Below are positions 37,191-49,600 of a stretch of 64,000 nucleotides of DNA, in pieces; the first letter of the stretch is position 1; each line of letters opens with the position of its first letter. The stretch is from Costus lasius (Eukaryota; Streptophyta; Magnoliopsida; Zingiberales; Costaceae). The stretch covers positions 17,252,001-17,316,000 of the forward strand of contig CM050447.1 in assembly GCA_027563935.2 (NCBI GenBank). The letters are read 5' to 3'. The translations under genes were made by a program, and so were the position numbers. The notes under the pieces were generated by a model that saw only the letters and a list, made by a program, of their open reading frames with translations, was not told where the DNA came from and did no database searches.

Positions 37191-37986
37191 TTATGTTTAG
37201 TAGGAAAGAAAGAAGGAGAGAATGGATGGAAAGTTGGAAGAAGAGTTATAAAATCGTGTTTAGTAGGACGGACGGAAAATAAAGGAGAGAAAATTGAAGG
37301 AAAGTGAAAGGAAAAATAGTCCTATTTGCTTTTCGCCCAACTAGATCTGCCTTTCTAATGTCTATTTTCACCCTTCTCTATTTTATGCCTGCTTTCCTTC
37401 TCTTGCTTCTCTTGCAACCTTCTTCACTGTCGTTATCATCGTCGTCACCATCGTTGTTGCCGCCATTACCGTCGCTTCACTGTTGCCTCTCATCTCTCGT
37501 CGCTGCCTCTTCACCATCACCTCTTACCTCTCGTCATCGCCTTTTCACCGTCGCCACCTTTTCACCGTAGTCTCTCATCATCATCATCGGCATACAAATA
37601 AAGAGATTGGGGTGTATTTATCAATCTAACTTTTTTTCCTCTAAATAAACACAAATTTGGGCTTATTTCCTAAGAGGGATTTCAGGAAGAAAGGGATGAG
37701 TTTTAATAAAATCCTTCGTTTACTAAGAAGGACGGATCAAAAATGAAGGAAAATAGAAGGGATGAAAATAAATAAAATCCCTCGTTTTCAATCCGTCCAA
37801 ATCGGGCGGAAAGTGCAGCTGATGCTGACACAAGGATTTTAGTAAAATCATTTTTATTTTTTTTTCTTATTTTCCTCACAAGTAAACATAAGAAAAGATT
37901 TTACTAATCATTTTTCTTTCCATCTAAATTTTCTTTCCTCATAAGTTTTTTATCCTCCTAAAAATCCATCCCTCCTAATAAACACA
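37190..37986. mobile_element. Probable TIR element with GC-rich core
   Basis: Approximate inverted ends TGTTTAGTAGGA at left and TCCTAATAAACACA at right. The interior has further paired phrases (AGAAGGAGAG / CTCCTAAAAATCCATCC) and a core around 37350-37570 rich in TCGTC/CCATC repeats. Same architecture as the element at 9115-9789. No transposase; target duplication unclear. Confidence 0.4.
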
Positions 37987-38110
37987 GTCTAATAATTCCT
38001 TCGGGTAAGTCATTGTGGTTTGCTGGATGTGTCTTTCGATTGCTTCTCTCCCTCCCCCTTTCACTCCAAGAGAGCCTCGTCTTGTGATCGTTTCGTTCGA
38101 GGAGATCAGG

Positions 38111-39354
38111 TGTCACACCCCGGCCTAAAGGTGGTCTGACGGAGCACCAGACAGGGTGTGAGACCCTAGAGTTTCTGGACAAAATCTCACCCAAATCAAA
38201 AACGCTAATTTCTCCGATTAATTTTTATCCCCAAATTACAAATCGCACGGAAACCCCGGAAAACCCTAACCCTAATTCAAAAAATCCGGAAAGTGCCAAA
38301 ACCCTAAATCAAAAATACCTCTTTGGTCAAAATCAATTTTGACCAAGCCGACCCAGTCAACCCAACCTTCGCCGCTCGCTGCCGAAATTGAGTTCGCTGA
38401 CGTCAGCACACCAAATTCGAAATCCTGCTTCGATTTCATTTCGTTGACGTCGGCTTGCGTCAGCCACCGAAATCCTTCACTCGTCGAATTCGTGAAATCG
38501 AATTCTCGAATCACCAGTCAAAATCGGAACTCGTCTTCTTCTTTCCGCTGCTACGCGACACTGCCTGCGTCGCTTCATCCACGTCGCCTAAGTTTCGTCT
38601 GCCGCCGTGCTCTCAAACTCTCGCTGCCGTGCCAGACAGCCGCCTACTGTCGTAATGTCACCGAGAGGCGCCGGCAGTAGGGATGCTGAGAAGAACCTCC
38701 GAAAACAGGGGAAAGAGGGAATAGAGGAAAGCTTCGTTTATTCCGGGTATAAACTACAAAAACCTCTCACTTGCCGTCGACGACGGGGTCGTCGACGCCC
38801 GCTTCCCCTCCCTCGCCGGCGACCCCCATCGCCGGTTACAGTTCTCTCTCGCTCTTCACTTGTTGTTGTCCCGAAGCTTCCCCAAGCTTCGCTCGATTCC
38901 AATCGCTCGTGGTGTCGATCTAGGTAGTTCCCTATCATCCGCTCCTCATACGGATTTATAGGAACGAAGCTCCTGCTCGACACCGCCCCAAGCCTCGCAT
39001 CGCTCGCCGTCCGCGTCACTCGGGGAAGACGCCACATCACTCGGGGAAGACGCCTTCTTCCCATTTGGACGAAGTCGCCCATCCGCGTTCCGATTCGTCG
39101 TGCCTTGGCTATCGTCTTCGTTCGGATTGCTCAGCGAAGACCCCGTCGCCGCGTCTGAGTGTTGCGGGGAAGGCTTGATTGCACCGCCTCCCACATTGGC
39201 AAATTTGACGCTCGCGTCAATCTTTCAAAATTTGGGGTCAACGCCCCTGTTTGACCCAGTCGAACGGACTTCACTTTCTTCTTCACCACATGGGCTTGGG
39301 CCGTCTCTCGGCCCAGTGGGTTTTGGGCTAGACTGGATTAACCCAGGCCTGACA
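38111..39354 (-). repeat. 3' LTR of the second TR-GAG element
   Basis: 1244 bp. In element orientation it begins TGTCAGGCCTGGGTTAATCC and ends GGGGTGTGACA. Visibly diverged from its partner, with an extra ~15 bp around 38780-38800. Confidence 0.85.
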
Positions 39355-39499
39355 ATTCTCCCCCGCCCAATTTGGACATCGCCCTCGATGTCTGTCACAG
39401 GCGGGTCTCGTGCAACCATCGCTCCGATCTTGAAAGCACTGATTCTTGGTTCATTGGTGATCTCCTCAGCCTCCACGGCTGGTTCCTACGCCATGTTGG

Positions 39500-40538
39500 C
39501 CATGATTTTCTGTCTTGTGGGGGCACTCCCTCATCTAGTGAGGACTGCCACACAAGAAGCAACCCTGTAGCTTCTGCTCTGTATTCGCCTTTCCCGCAGG
39601 ACGGTTTGGCTCTCGTCGTCCCGGTGACCCTCTATCCTGCCGGGGAAAGAGTCTATCCCTTTCTGGAACTCTAACCCTCGGCGGGGAACCACGCTTTGGT
39701 GGTGACTTGAATTTTCTTGGTGGTGCTGATCTGGAATGAGGATGATCCACCAAAGAATCGGCTACCGCCGCAGCCGCCCTCTAGTCAAGTGGGGAGTGCC
39801 GTCGGACCTCCGCTTCCGCCCATGGCTGAAGGTTACAGATGAAGAGATACTTCCTGTCACCTTCCGCCATGTCTGGTAGCTCCAGTATTAATGCGGAGAA
39901 CACCCTGACGTACTCCTGGATCGACCCAGTGTGCCTCCGCCGATCCACCTTTCGACGAGCTTGGTCCGCAGAGTTTTCGGGAAGAAACTGCAACCGCAGT
40001 TCCTCACGAAAGTCTCCCAAGGCCAGCTAGTAGCCCTCGATGTCAAGTTGACTTTGGTCCTCCACTAAAACTTTGCATCAGCTGTGAGGTATGTGATGCA
40101 CACCCGCACCCAATCTTCTTCTGGAACACGGTTAGCAGAGAACAACTGCTCCATGTCCCAGATGAAGTTCTCTACTTCTCTGAACGATCGGGCCTCCCCG
40201 AACGTCGCTGGCTCAGGTACCCGTACCTTCGGCTTAGGAGCCTCCTACTCCGTCGGTGCTGTCGTCGATCGTGATACTTACGTTAGGGCCAAACGCAATA
40301 CCACGACCTCTGCCTGCATCTCCTTCTTCAGGCGAGCCATCTGCTCTGGTAGATGGATCAGACCGTCTATAGTCTGCTGCATGAATTCTATCTGCAATTT
40401 CTAAGTCTCGATTTGCAATCTCTGATCCTCCACTGTCTTCTGAAGAATCTTCACCTGGGGAACTACCGCGTCGTCCCCATCGCCCGTCAGACCGAGCACC
40501 TTCTGGATCTGTGCTATTCGGTCACCGTGGTTCGCCAT
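39500..40538 (-). pseudogene. Degenerate gag of the second TR-GAG element
   Basis: Starts at the ATG at 40538 (MANHGDRIAQIQKVLGLTG), closely matching the first element's gag start. Further segments are FREELRLQFLPENSADQARR (about 40010), an Arg/Pro-rich tail, and a zinc knuckle CFLCGSPH near 39550 with a TAG stop in the middle of the motif. Several other stops and shifts interrupt the frame. Confidence 0.8.
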
Positions 40539-40746
40539 CTTCTCAGGTTTAGCCGTCTCCTTGGCTTTACCTTTGTCCTGCTTTGGCCAGACGTCCTCTA
40601 ACGCTCCTCTGGCTATGTGTGCAGTCTTCTGGAACTTCTGCCCAACCTTCACTTTCCCCGGTGAAGTAGCCGTCTTATTACGTTGTCCCGCCAACGTGTC
40701 ACTCTGACGTGTGGGTATGGGCCCACAGTCTAGCTCTGATACCAAT

Positions 40747-41972
40747 TGTCATGCCCTGGCCTAACGGTGGCTCGACGGAGCACCAGACTGGGCGTGAGAC
40801 CCTAGGGTTTCTGGACAAAATCTCACCCAAATCAAACACTCTAATTTCCTTGATTAAATTTTATCCCCAAATTACAAATTGCACAGAAACCCCGAAAAAC
40901 CCTAACCCTAATTCAGAAAATCCAGAAAGTGCTGAAACCCTAAATCAAAAATACCTCTCTGGTCAAAATTAATTTTGACCAAGATGACCCGGTCAACCCA
41001 AACTTCGTCGCTCACTGTCGAAATTGAGTTTGCTGACATCAGCGCGCCAAATTTGAAATCCCGCTTCGATTTCATTTCGCTGACGTCGGCTTGTGTCAGC
41101 CACCAAAATCCTTCGCTCGCTGAATTCGTGAAATCGAATTCTGGAATGTCAAAATCGGAACTCGTCTTCTTCGTTCCGCTGCTACGCGACGCCACGTGCA
41201 TTGCTTCGTCCGCGCCGCCTTAGTTTCGTCTGCCGCAGTGCTCTCAGACTCTCGCCGCCATGCCGGACAGCCGCCTGCTGTCGTAATGTCGCCGAGAGGC
41301 GCCGACAGTAGGGATGCTGAGAAGAACCTCCGAAAACAGGGGAAAGAGGGAATAGAGGAAAGCTTCGTTTATTCCGGGTATAAACTACAAAAACCTCTCC
41401 CTTGCCGTCGACGACGTCCGCTTCCCCTCCCTCGCCGACAACCCCCGTCGCCGGTTACAGTTCTCTCTCGCACTTCACTCGTTGTTGTCCGGAAGCTTTC
41501 CCAAGCTTCGCTCGATTCCAATCGCTCGTGGTGTCAATCCTGGTAGTTCCCTATCATCCGCTCCTCAGACGAATTTATAGGAACGAAGCTTCTGCTTGAC
41601 GCCGCCCCAAGCTCCGCATCGCCTGCCGTCCGCGTCGCTCGGGGAAGACGCCGCATCGCTCGGGGAAGATGCCTTCTTCCCGGTTGGACGAAGTTGCCCG
41701 TTCGCGTTCCGATTCATCACGCCTTGGCTATTGTCTTCGTTTGGATTGCTCGGCAAAAACCCCGTCGCCGTGTCCGAGTGTTGCGGGGAAGGCTTGATCG
41801 CGCCGCCGCCCACGTTGGCGAAGACGACGCTCGCGTCGATCTTTTGAAATTTAGGGTCAACGCCCCTATTTGACCCAGTCGAATGGACTCCACTTTCTTC
41901 TTTACCGCATGGCTTGGGTTGTCTCTCGGCCCAATGAATTTTGGGCTAGACCGGATTAACCCAGGCCTGACA
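40747..41972 (-). repeat. 5' LTR of the second TR-GAG element
   Basis: 1226 bp with TG...CA ends, directly followed (minus strand) by the primer-binding site. Contains long open frames that come from its GC content and have no family match. Confidence 0.85.
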
Positions 41973-42348
41973 TCAGGAGACCAATCACCTCTGCATGTAA
42001 GTAGTCATGGTTTTCTTCACGTGTCTTCGATTTCTACATAGTGGATTTCTTAACGTGCGGTATTTCTTGCAGTCTTTTGAGTTTCCAATTATTTTCCTAC
42101 TTGTATTGACTATAGTTTTTTTTACCAAACGATATTTTAACTGTTTTTTCATGTACTTTTACATGAAAAATCCGTTTTCAAGTGCGGCCAAATAGACCCT
42201 CTTGATTACTTTATTGTCTTTGTAATTTTTTTTGTTATCTTGATTAGTCGGCTTCTCTCCCCTAGTTAAATTTTGACTTTACTCAAAGAAAGTTTTACAA
42301 TGTTTGTTGAGCCGCAAGAGAATTATTATTGCTTTTCAAGCAGATTTA

Positions 42349-42498
42349 GGACTCGTTTGGCCCTCATCAACACAGCTTTTCAGGCCAAAAAAAAAAAAAA
42401 AAATAGTGAAAGAAAATAGAAGATGTGAAAACCTACGAATCGTAGCTTCTTACCGTTTATACCTAGAAAATTGTGTTGAGGTGGGGCCAAACGTAGCC
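42349..42498. mobile_element. Short Tourist-like MITE
   Basis: Inverted ends GGACTCGTTTGGCCC and, inverted, GGCTACGTTTGGCCCC, followed by paired TCAACACA. TTA on both sides (42346-42348 and 42499-42501) is the classic PIF/Tourist target duplication. 150 bp, non-coding, with an A tract near the left end. Confidence 0.75.
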
Positions 42499-42501
42499 TT
42501 A

Positions 42502-43682
42502 GATAAGATCGGCCAAAAGCAGGCAACTCAGAAACATTTGATTTAGGATGGTCAGGCTTCGTGTATATGCTCATGCTCATATTTAGTTTAGTTTATTAAA
42601 ATATGTTAATTGATATCTTACATCCTATTTTATACATGGTCATGATTTGTTATGAGTATAATATATATATATATAATATTGCTGGTGTCCAAATTATAGC
42701 ATGTATTAGATTCATGATCACACTCTGACAAATTATATCATATTATTCTATATCTTATTGTCTCACAGTATGTTTAGTTGACAATTATAGTTTGTGACCT
42801 TTTTCTTTATTAGTCTCATTGATATTGATGTATTGCTTCTTTATTCTTATCTACAGGTTGACTATGCATTATCTTTATGTTTTGATCGTGACTCGGAGAA
42901 GAGTCTTGCTTAGCATTATTCTTTACCCGCAAGGGAATTATTATTTTTTTAAATCCAAACTTTATATATATATTTATATAATGGATTTATTATGAGCACA
43001 ATGTACAGTATAATCAAGGTCCAACATACGAATAAAACTCTTAAGCGAATATCCTACTGAGCGGGGTACCTGCTTCAATCTTAGTTTAACCTTTGGATTC
43101 GTGCATACACGAATCGTGAGCAAATGTGTTCATCATGTTTTAGGTGATGAACATTGAACCCCAAGTCTAATACAATTTTAAATACTCATATCATATCATT
43201 TCGTATCTTATTACATCACATCATTTTTAGGTGATTATGACACAAGGAATAGTACATAAAATGATAAACTATCCAATAGTTCATGCTTCAGCTCTGGCTC
43301 TGGGGAACGGTTGCCACAAGATCATCATTCATATATATGGAAAAAGAAAAACGCTAAAAAATTACAGTTTAAACTCACGTAATAGATTATTAACATGCTT
43401 GTCAAACTACAAATTCTCCAAGATAACATGTAGACAGAGAATGAAGAAATAATAAAAAGCGTTCTAATTCACAAGTTTGAAGAACAGGTGAAACAACACG
43501 GGAATGCCTACTAGCTCAATCTTCACTTTTATCGCCATAGCAAGGAAAAACAAATCCACGATCATGGAAAGCATCAAAGCAATTATCCTTATAAAACTAC
43601 ATGCAGAGAGTTGCACGCACACGACAGACTAGTTCATGCAAGAACACAGCAGCGTTATCAGATACTTGTCTGAAGAACTGAT
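42502..43682. other. Intergenic DNA left of the CEP gene
   Basis: AT-rich, no gene seen. The right part should include the CEP gene 3' UTR. Confidence 0.35.
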
Positions 43683-43952
43683 TCAGCCGCGGGGAGGTTC
43701 GGCATGGCCGACGCCGGGGCTATGCCCTTGATTAGTAGGTGCCTGGTATTCCGTTACACTTCCAGTACCATGAATCAGCTCGACGAGTTTCGTGTGGCAA
43801 TATTTACCCATCGCCATGAGGGAGCAGCCGGCTGAGGGGACGAGTGCCTGGGGTTTCAAGCTTCTGGCTTTCGCCAAGTGAAAGAGCTGCATGAGGACAA
43901 CGACGATGACTATCTTTGCGACTGGAGAGACATGTTTGGCCAAAGGAGCCAT
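43683..43952 (-). CDS. C-terminally encoded peptide (CEP) hormone precursor, 89 aa
   Basis: Single-exon gene starting at the ATG at 43952 (context TCATCCATGG). It has a hydrophobic signal peptide (VAKIVIVVVLMQLFHLAKA, about residues 11-29), a variable middle, and near the C-terminus YQAPTNQGHSPGVGH followed by AEPPRG. The last seven residues, HSPGVGH, and the P-T-N...G spacing match the 15-residue CEP signature (consensus ending SPGVGH). The usual F-R at positions 2-3 is replaced by Q-A, and position 7 Pro by Gln. CEPs are secreted, processed peptide hormones sensed by CEPR receptor kinases and involved in nitrogen-demand and root signalling (family knowledge). Size, signal peptide and single domain are normal for the family. 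The residue changes make activity uncertain. Confidence 0.82.
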   Translation of the reverse strand: MAPLAKHVSPVAKIVIVVVLMQLFHLAKARSLKPQALVPSAGCSLMAMGKYCHTKLVELIHGTGSVTEYQAPTNQGHSPGVGHAEPPRG

Positions 43953-44032
43953 GGATGAGTCTGTCCTAAGCACAAATCGGGAGAGGGGGATATTGGAAGG
44001 TATGAGTGAAGCTATGAGTGTAACTTGCCTAC

Positions 44033-44039
44033 CTTTATA
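44033..44039 (-). promoter_or_regulatory. Candidate TATA box of the CEP gene
   Basis: TATAAAG on the minus strand, 81 bp upstream of the chosen start codon, with no in-frame intron needed between. Spacing is reasonable for a plant core promoter with a short 5' UTR. Confidence 0.5.
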
Positions 44040-44061
44040 CACACTCTTGAGAGCATGCATG

Positions 44062-45791
44062 GCCTGGATGAATGCAGGGATGGAGGGCCCTTTTCCTAAA
44101 CAACTATATATTACTAGCTGGCAGATCAGAAGAAAGATCCTTTCGAGGTTAGGACAGCTCCTTTTTTGGCAAACTTGGTAAGATTAACAAGTATCGTTTT
44201 CCATTGATAGTCAGGTGCCAGGAGACATCGCGAGTGGAATTCAACCACAGGTGAAGGCCTGAGAGAATAATACTGATAAGACGGCACTAGATTAAGAAAC
44301 ACAAAAGATTACAGCCGTACATTCATGGCTTTTTAATACCGACCACTCAAACAAGAGGCGCATAATGCCATGCATACATCTGAGGCCAGTTTCATTAGGG
44401 GAGGACAATAGCTAACCCTGAGTTTGTGAACGAGCAGTACTAGTCAAGAATCTACTTTTTCCCTCAAAAGAATACTTGTTAAGATTTGAATATGAAGCAG
44501 CTGTCTGATCCAGTGATGCAAGCTCCCATGAACTCTTGTCATAAGAGTGCTTAGCGAGAGTGTGGAAGCCAGAGGAGCAAAGGTTAATCAAAATTCCAGG
44601 TAGCTAGCTAGTCTTGTGGTACCAGATTGATTAAAAGAAAGTAGACAGACCTGTGTCTAACCTTCATAGTTACGATCAGAAAGATATTTCTATAAATCAA
44701 CAGATGTAAAGCATCTTGGTGGGTTCCAGAAACGGTTTATATATCATAGACTTGAGCACTAGAAGCACTAAAGTTTGGTTACTTTCTAATAGTTATAGGT
44801 GGGAGGTCAAATGTATGTAGAAGATCTTGCTTTAATGAAAGAAAAGCAAGAGTTCAAGAAGAAGAGCCAGAGTCTGACGGTCAGGGAATATTGTTGTCGC
44901 TGGTATATTATTTCTAGGAAGCGCATGCCATAATTGTTATGGCATCAAGGCAAAGCATCAGAGCCACTAATATATGCTTTAGTACTATGCAAATCTTCTC
45001 TTGCCAAAAGTCCACGCCCGGTCCAAGGTGACGCTGGTTTTGGACTAATTGTTCCAAAAGTCAATTACAAGCCATCATCAACCAAGAACTATGGCTGTTA
45101 ATTGTCTCCAGGCCAAACGAAGAAGTCAAAACCTCTCAACTTTAGTGCCCTTCGTCCCTTCGGTCTTGTACTATTTAGTGTATATATCTCAGACATATGT
45201 AGGCTGCTGATATATGAATGATATCCTCTTTGTGACTGAGGAAGTTTTGTAGATGCTAAGTTTAGACGACAGCAAAAATATACTGACTTCAAACTTAAAT
45301 AATGCCTATGTGCATGTACTGAGGCTCTTTTTGCGATAACAATAGCCGATTTAGTACAGAGGAAGAACAATTCTCAATCCACTTGTAACTCTTCCACTAA
45401 AAAGATTTGAGTTCACTATGGGTTTAACTAAAGAAGCCACCTTCAAGGAAGTCCACCTCAAGCCACCTTCCAAAGAAGCCAAGTGCCCAGCACTTGGGAG
45501 CAAACTTCCAAGCTCCGATTCCTCCAACTATTCACACCGTGAGGAAGGCAAGACTATTGCGTGATCCCAAAAAATGAAAGCAATGTCTCCTATGATTCAA
45601 TGCATTTATATCCGTACAAGGAAAGTCCATCCCTCCACCAATATGTTGCCTACATCAACTAGGAACGAATTCAAACTTGATTCTCTCGTGAAGATGAAAC
45701 CATTTAACCTAGTAATATTTAGTTAACCAATTGCCATCGTGATATGTTTTTCACAGGCAACAGTATAAATCACATGTGCTCACTTTTATAC

Positions 45792-45871
<80 letters not shown>

Positions 45872-46621
45872 TTTCATCAGGGCTTTTTTGAAGGAGTCTA
45901 CCGCAAAAATAGTAAAACATTATGCATTCAATGAAAAGCTAGATCCTCTGATCTTATACTATGTCGTTCATCATACTATTTATTCACTATTGTTGGATAT
46001 AATAAACTGTATGAAGTAATTCAGACAAAATGATAATTGCTTGGGGCGAGTGATCAACAAACACAAAATAAATTCAACACAGCTAACAGGAGAAAATCAA
46101 TAGAATTTCTTTGAAAATATTGAACTGAACAAAAAATATTATAAGCCCGTATTTCTCAGACAAAGAAATCTTTCAGAACAAGATGCTTCTCCTTTAATCA
46201 TTACAATAATTTATGTATAATCTTTTAAATCCAGAATCAAGAACATTTAATTCTTTTGTTCTTCTTTTACCATTTATGAGTAAACAATCCTCAAGTATTC
46301 CGGTTCAAGATTGTCACAGGGCCCCCCATTTATCTTATGCGCATGCTTGTCTGTTACACACAATTGGTCACAATGAATTTAGAGGCCCCATGGAATCATA
46401 CAACAATACTTAAGGCGTTCCCTCTTAAAACCTTTAAATTTATACTCTTTAAGCAAAGGGCATGGAATGCTTGGGGTCTTTAAGCAACAAACAGACCTTC
46501 AAGAAGAATGGGAAATTCCAGTATACAATGTCACGGAAACTTGCTCCTTAGGCACCTCAAGCCGAAGAGATATATTGGATTTTACAATAGAGGATGCTGA
46601 GATGCACGTCAAACTACTATC
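44062..46621. other. Intergenic DNA between the CEP and UPF0114 genes
   Basis: No gene recognised. Contains a long TA dinucleotide tract (listed separately). The right end likely includes the UPF0114 3' UTR. Confidence 0.35.
45797..45867. repeat. (TA)n microsatellite
   Basis: About 70 bp of uninterrupted TA dinucleotides. Any reading frame across it (Ile-Tyr repeats) is spurious. Confidence 0.95.
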
Positions 46622-49600
46622 TCAGGCATGCTTGCTTCGTTTGGTAGCATGAAGCTTTGACAGAAGATAGATGCACCCTGAGGAAAGTAGAATAGACGCA
46701 GCAAAGCATAACAAATCGGTTGGAGTGGATATTGTCAATTTCTTACTCTTTTCAAACATTCCAACCAATAAAATCATCACTATGACGTGCCCCAACTTAG
46801 TCTTCAATTCATTGACAGACTGAATTTCCAACCACCGTGGTCGTTCCTAACATGTTAAAGATGGAAATAATTAGAAACTATTCAACATTAACTAGTATCT
46901 TATTTTGCATAAAAATCGAAATTCTGACTAGAGTACTAGGACAAACCAGGAGTTTAAACAATCCAAGAAGGTTTGATCCATAGGATGACATCTTTGCTAT
47001 GTCAAGATTACTGATGAAGAGCTCATAGAGACCCATTCCAAAAACAAGCATCACAGTTCCAACAAGATAGATATCTGAAGGTCAAAATGTGAAGGTTATG
47101 ATATATAATAATAATCTGCAACACCTTTTCTTTAAGGGATCATATCAACATGAACACCTCTGTTAAACTTCAACTACCAAGTAATATTCTGTCACTGTGA
47201 GGTTATGCTCATCGTTGATGATGCAACCCAACAAATTTTATGAATATTAACCGCAAGGATACATTTAGGCATGATTTACAACAGTGTTACCTTCGAACAA
47301 ATAGGACACCACAATATCAAATAATTGAGGAAGAAAGAAAAACAAAACTCCTAAAGATTATCTTTAGCCAGTAACATAACCTAGCAATGTATGGTCTATT
47401 TTCAATGAATAACAATTATAGTCCATTAACGAGTAAGCATACAAAGAAATACAGGTTTATATAAAAGTTTTTTAAAATTTGGATATGCATTAGCTTACCA
47501 ATGGCTTCAACCAACATTAGAACCACTTTTCCACCACCTATAAAATATTCTCTATATGAATCTATCACATATGTGCAACCCTGCGCATGAACATTGTGCA
47601 GTTAGGATTGATGACTACTTTAACATGGTATGATTATACTAATAGGATGGCAAAGAACAAATTACAAAATGTCATGCACACACATATAGTTGATCAAAAC
47701 CTAACTTTATTAAAATATGACTTCATAGTCATATTACTACACAACTACTGTAGTCTAGAATGCCAATTTAATTTATTTTCAAACCAATAGTAGAATCTTC
47801 CATGAATGATCGCAGGCAAGCTAAATGGTTAGTGTTACAATTTTAACTTCCATTATGTCAATGTAAGTACACAATATGTAATAACCCCTATCACTTGCCA
47901 AATCACCCGGAAAAGACTAACGTGCTTAAAGTTTCAGTTTAATTGTAGCAGCCGCATAACAATAAATGACAATAGACTGTTTGTGCTTATTGCAGTGATT
48001 ATTTTTTTTTACTTCATATTTTGAGCTCTATCAAACATTTTCTATTGAGTATTAAAACAAGAAGATGGTGAAGCAGAAGACTTGATAAAAAAGTATATTT
48101 TAGGACCTATCTTTTATGGATACCATTTTCTTGTTGATAAACTCTAACAATTCAAAGAAAATATGTGTCATGCCAATCAAGTGTGTCCCTTGGTTACACC
48201 TTTTTCTTGTTGATGACAAATCATTCTTTCCTACTATTGAAAAAGGTATAGCTTTTCCGATTCTGCACTATGTTGTATCCAAAAGAAGATTTAGTTCTAG
48301 TCCCAAAACTAGAACTAATATCTTCTTAAAAAAGTGCTCCTGCATAACCTCAAAATCTCTACACTAACTACATAGTAGCCCAATATAAGTTTCATTTATA
48401 CTGTTGTTTAATCATTACATGCCAATTCAAAGTCTTGCTAAGTCAAGCTTGGCAAGGGAAAAAAATTTATGCAAACCCTACATACAAGAAGATCATAAGA
48501 AATTCACTTTTTTCCCTATTATCTCAAAATTAGAGCCCTTTTTTCCCTCTAGGAGGTGGCTCAAAATGACTCTAATTCGTGGCATGACAAGTCACATAAA
48601 AAATGGATGATCAATCAGTTATTATTCAAAATTATCTTTGGATAGTTTCCAATTTCGAGCTCCTAATTTTACACATTATAAACTTGTCTGCTATGTTTAA
48701 AATTGAAATATTGGAACCCCCTTTAATAAATCTCATTTTTACCTTACAAGACATTTTCATAAAACATTTTAAAAATCTAACAAATGAGTCAAAATTATTT
48801 TATGTGGGAAAAATCTTTTTGGGTTTAGTCATTGCAGCATGAAAATTTTCTCATATTTAATGTAGTTCAAGCTATTTTTGGAAAATATCTTGGGCAAGAT
48901 CATAAGATGAAATAATTCACACTACAACAAATAAATCACCAAAAAATGCATGGTCACTTATTAAGAATGATTATAGGTTAATCAATCTCCATCTGGATAT
49001 ATTTTTGCCCTAGATATTCTGATAAATAACTTAAGCGCTACTAAAATGAGGTAAAAAATTTTATTAAATGCCACAGTGTAGTATATAAACCACAATATGC
49101 ATCTCATCCAATTAGGATTGTAATAAGTCACTTTGGTACTTATTTTACTGCACAAGTTGTTTTGTAAAACATCTTAGAACATATTAAGCTAGGGAAACAT
49201 TTTCAATTTCATGAGGCAAAATAAATAATATCATTTAGAATACTGTTAGCACATATTTAGTCTTCCAAGGTGTTTTGTGAGAACATCTTATAAGGATAAA
49301 ACGAGATTTAATATAGAAGAGGGTCTAAGATAGATATTTTGAACATTGGACCTGAAATTAAATATTGTAACTTCAGGAGTCCCAAACTATTACTTATTAT
49401 CTGATAAAAAGTGGTATATTTATCATGTATAATACACCCCACTTAAAATTTTGCATTGTATTATTTGCTTGTAATCAATTGAGCGTGGCACCACTATAAG
49501 ACATTCTGTGGCCTTATGGTATATATTATTGATGATGACATAATAACAAACATCTTTCAGGCAAAGTAAAACACAGTCACGAGGAAAGAAGGAATGAGCA

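Larger units (their letters stand above)
38111..41972 (-). mobile_element. Complete TR-GAG-type LTR retrotransposon (3862 bp)
   Basis: A perfect 5-bp target duplication TCAGG lies at 38106-38110 and 41973-41977. Reading the minus strand: 5' LTR 41972-40747, primer-binding site GGTATCAGAGC (initiator Met tRNA), gag, purine tract GGGCGGGGGAGAA, and 3' LTR 39354-38111. The internal region is 1392 bp and holds gag only, so the element is non-autonomous. LTRs differ by substitutions and by an indel near 38790, so it is not recent. Gag and LTR start resemble the element at 22781-26122, in opposite orientation. Confidence 0.9.

Noticed and set aside
38339..39570. Open frames of 80-156 codons in the TR-GAG LTR
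   Set aside because: Occur on both strands and lie in LTR sequence without family motifs.
45744..46019. Open frame with an Ile-Tyr repeat
   Set aside because: Produced by the (TA)n microsatellite.
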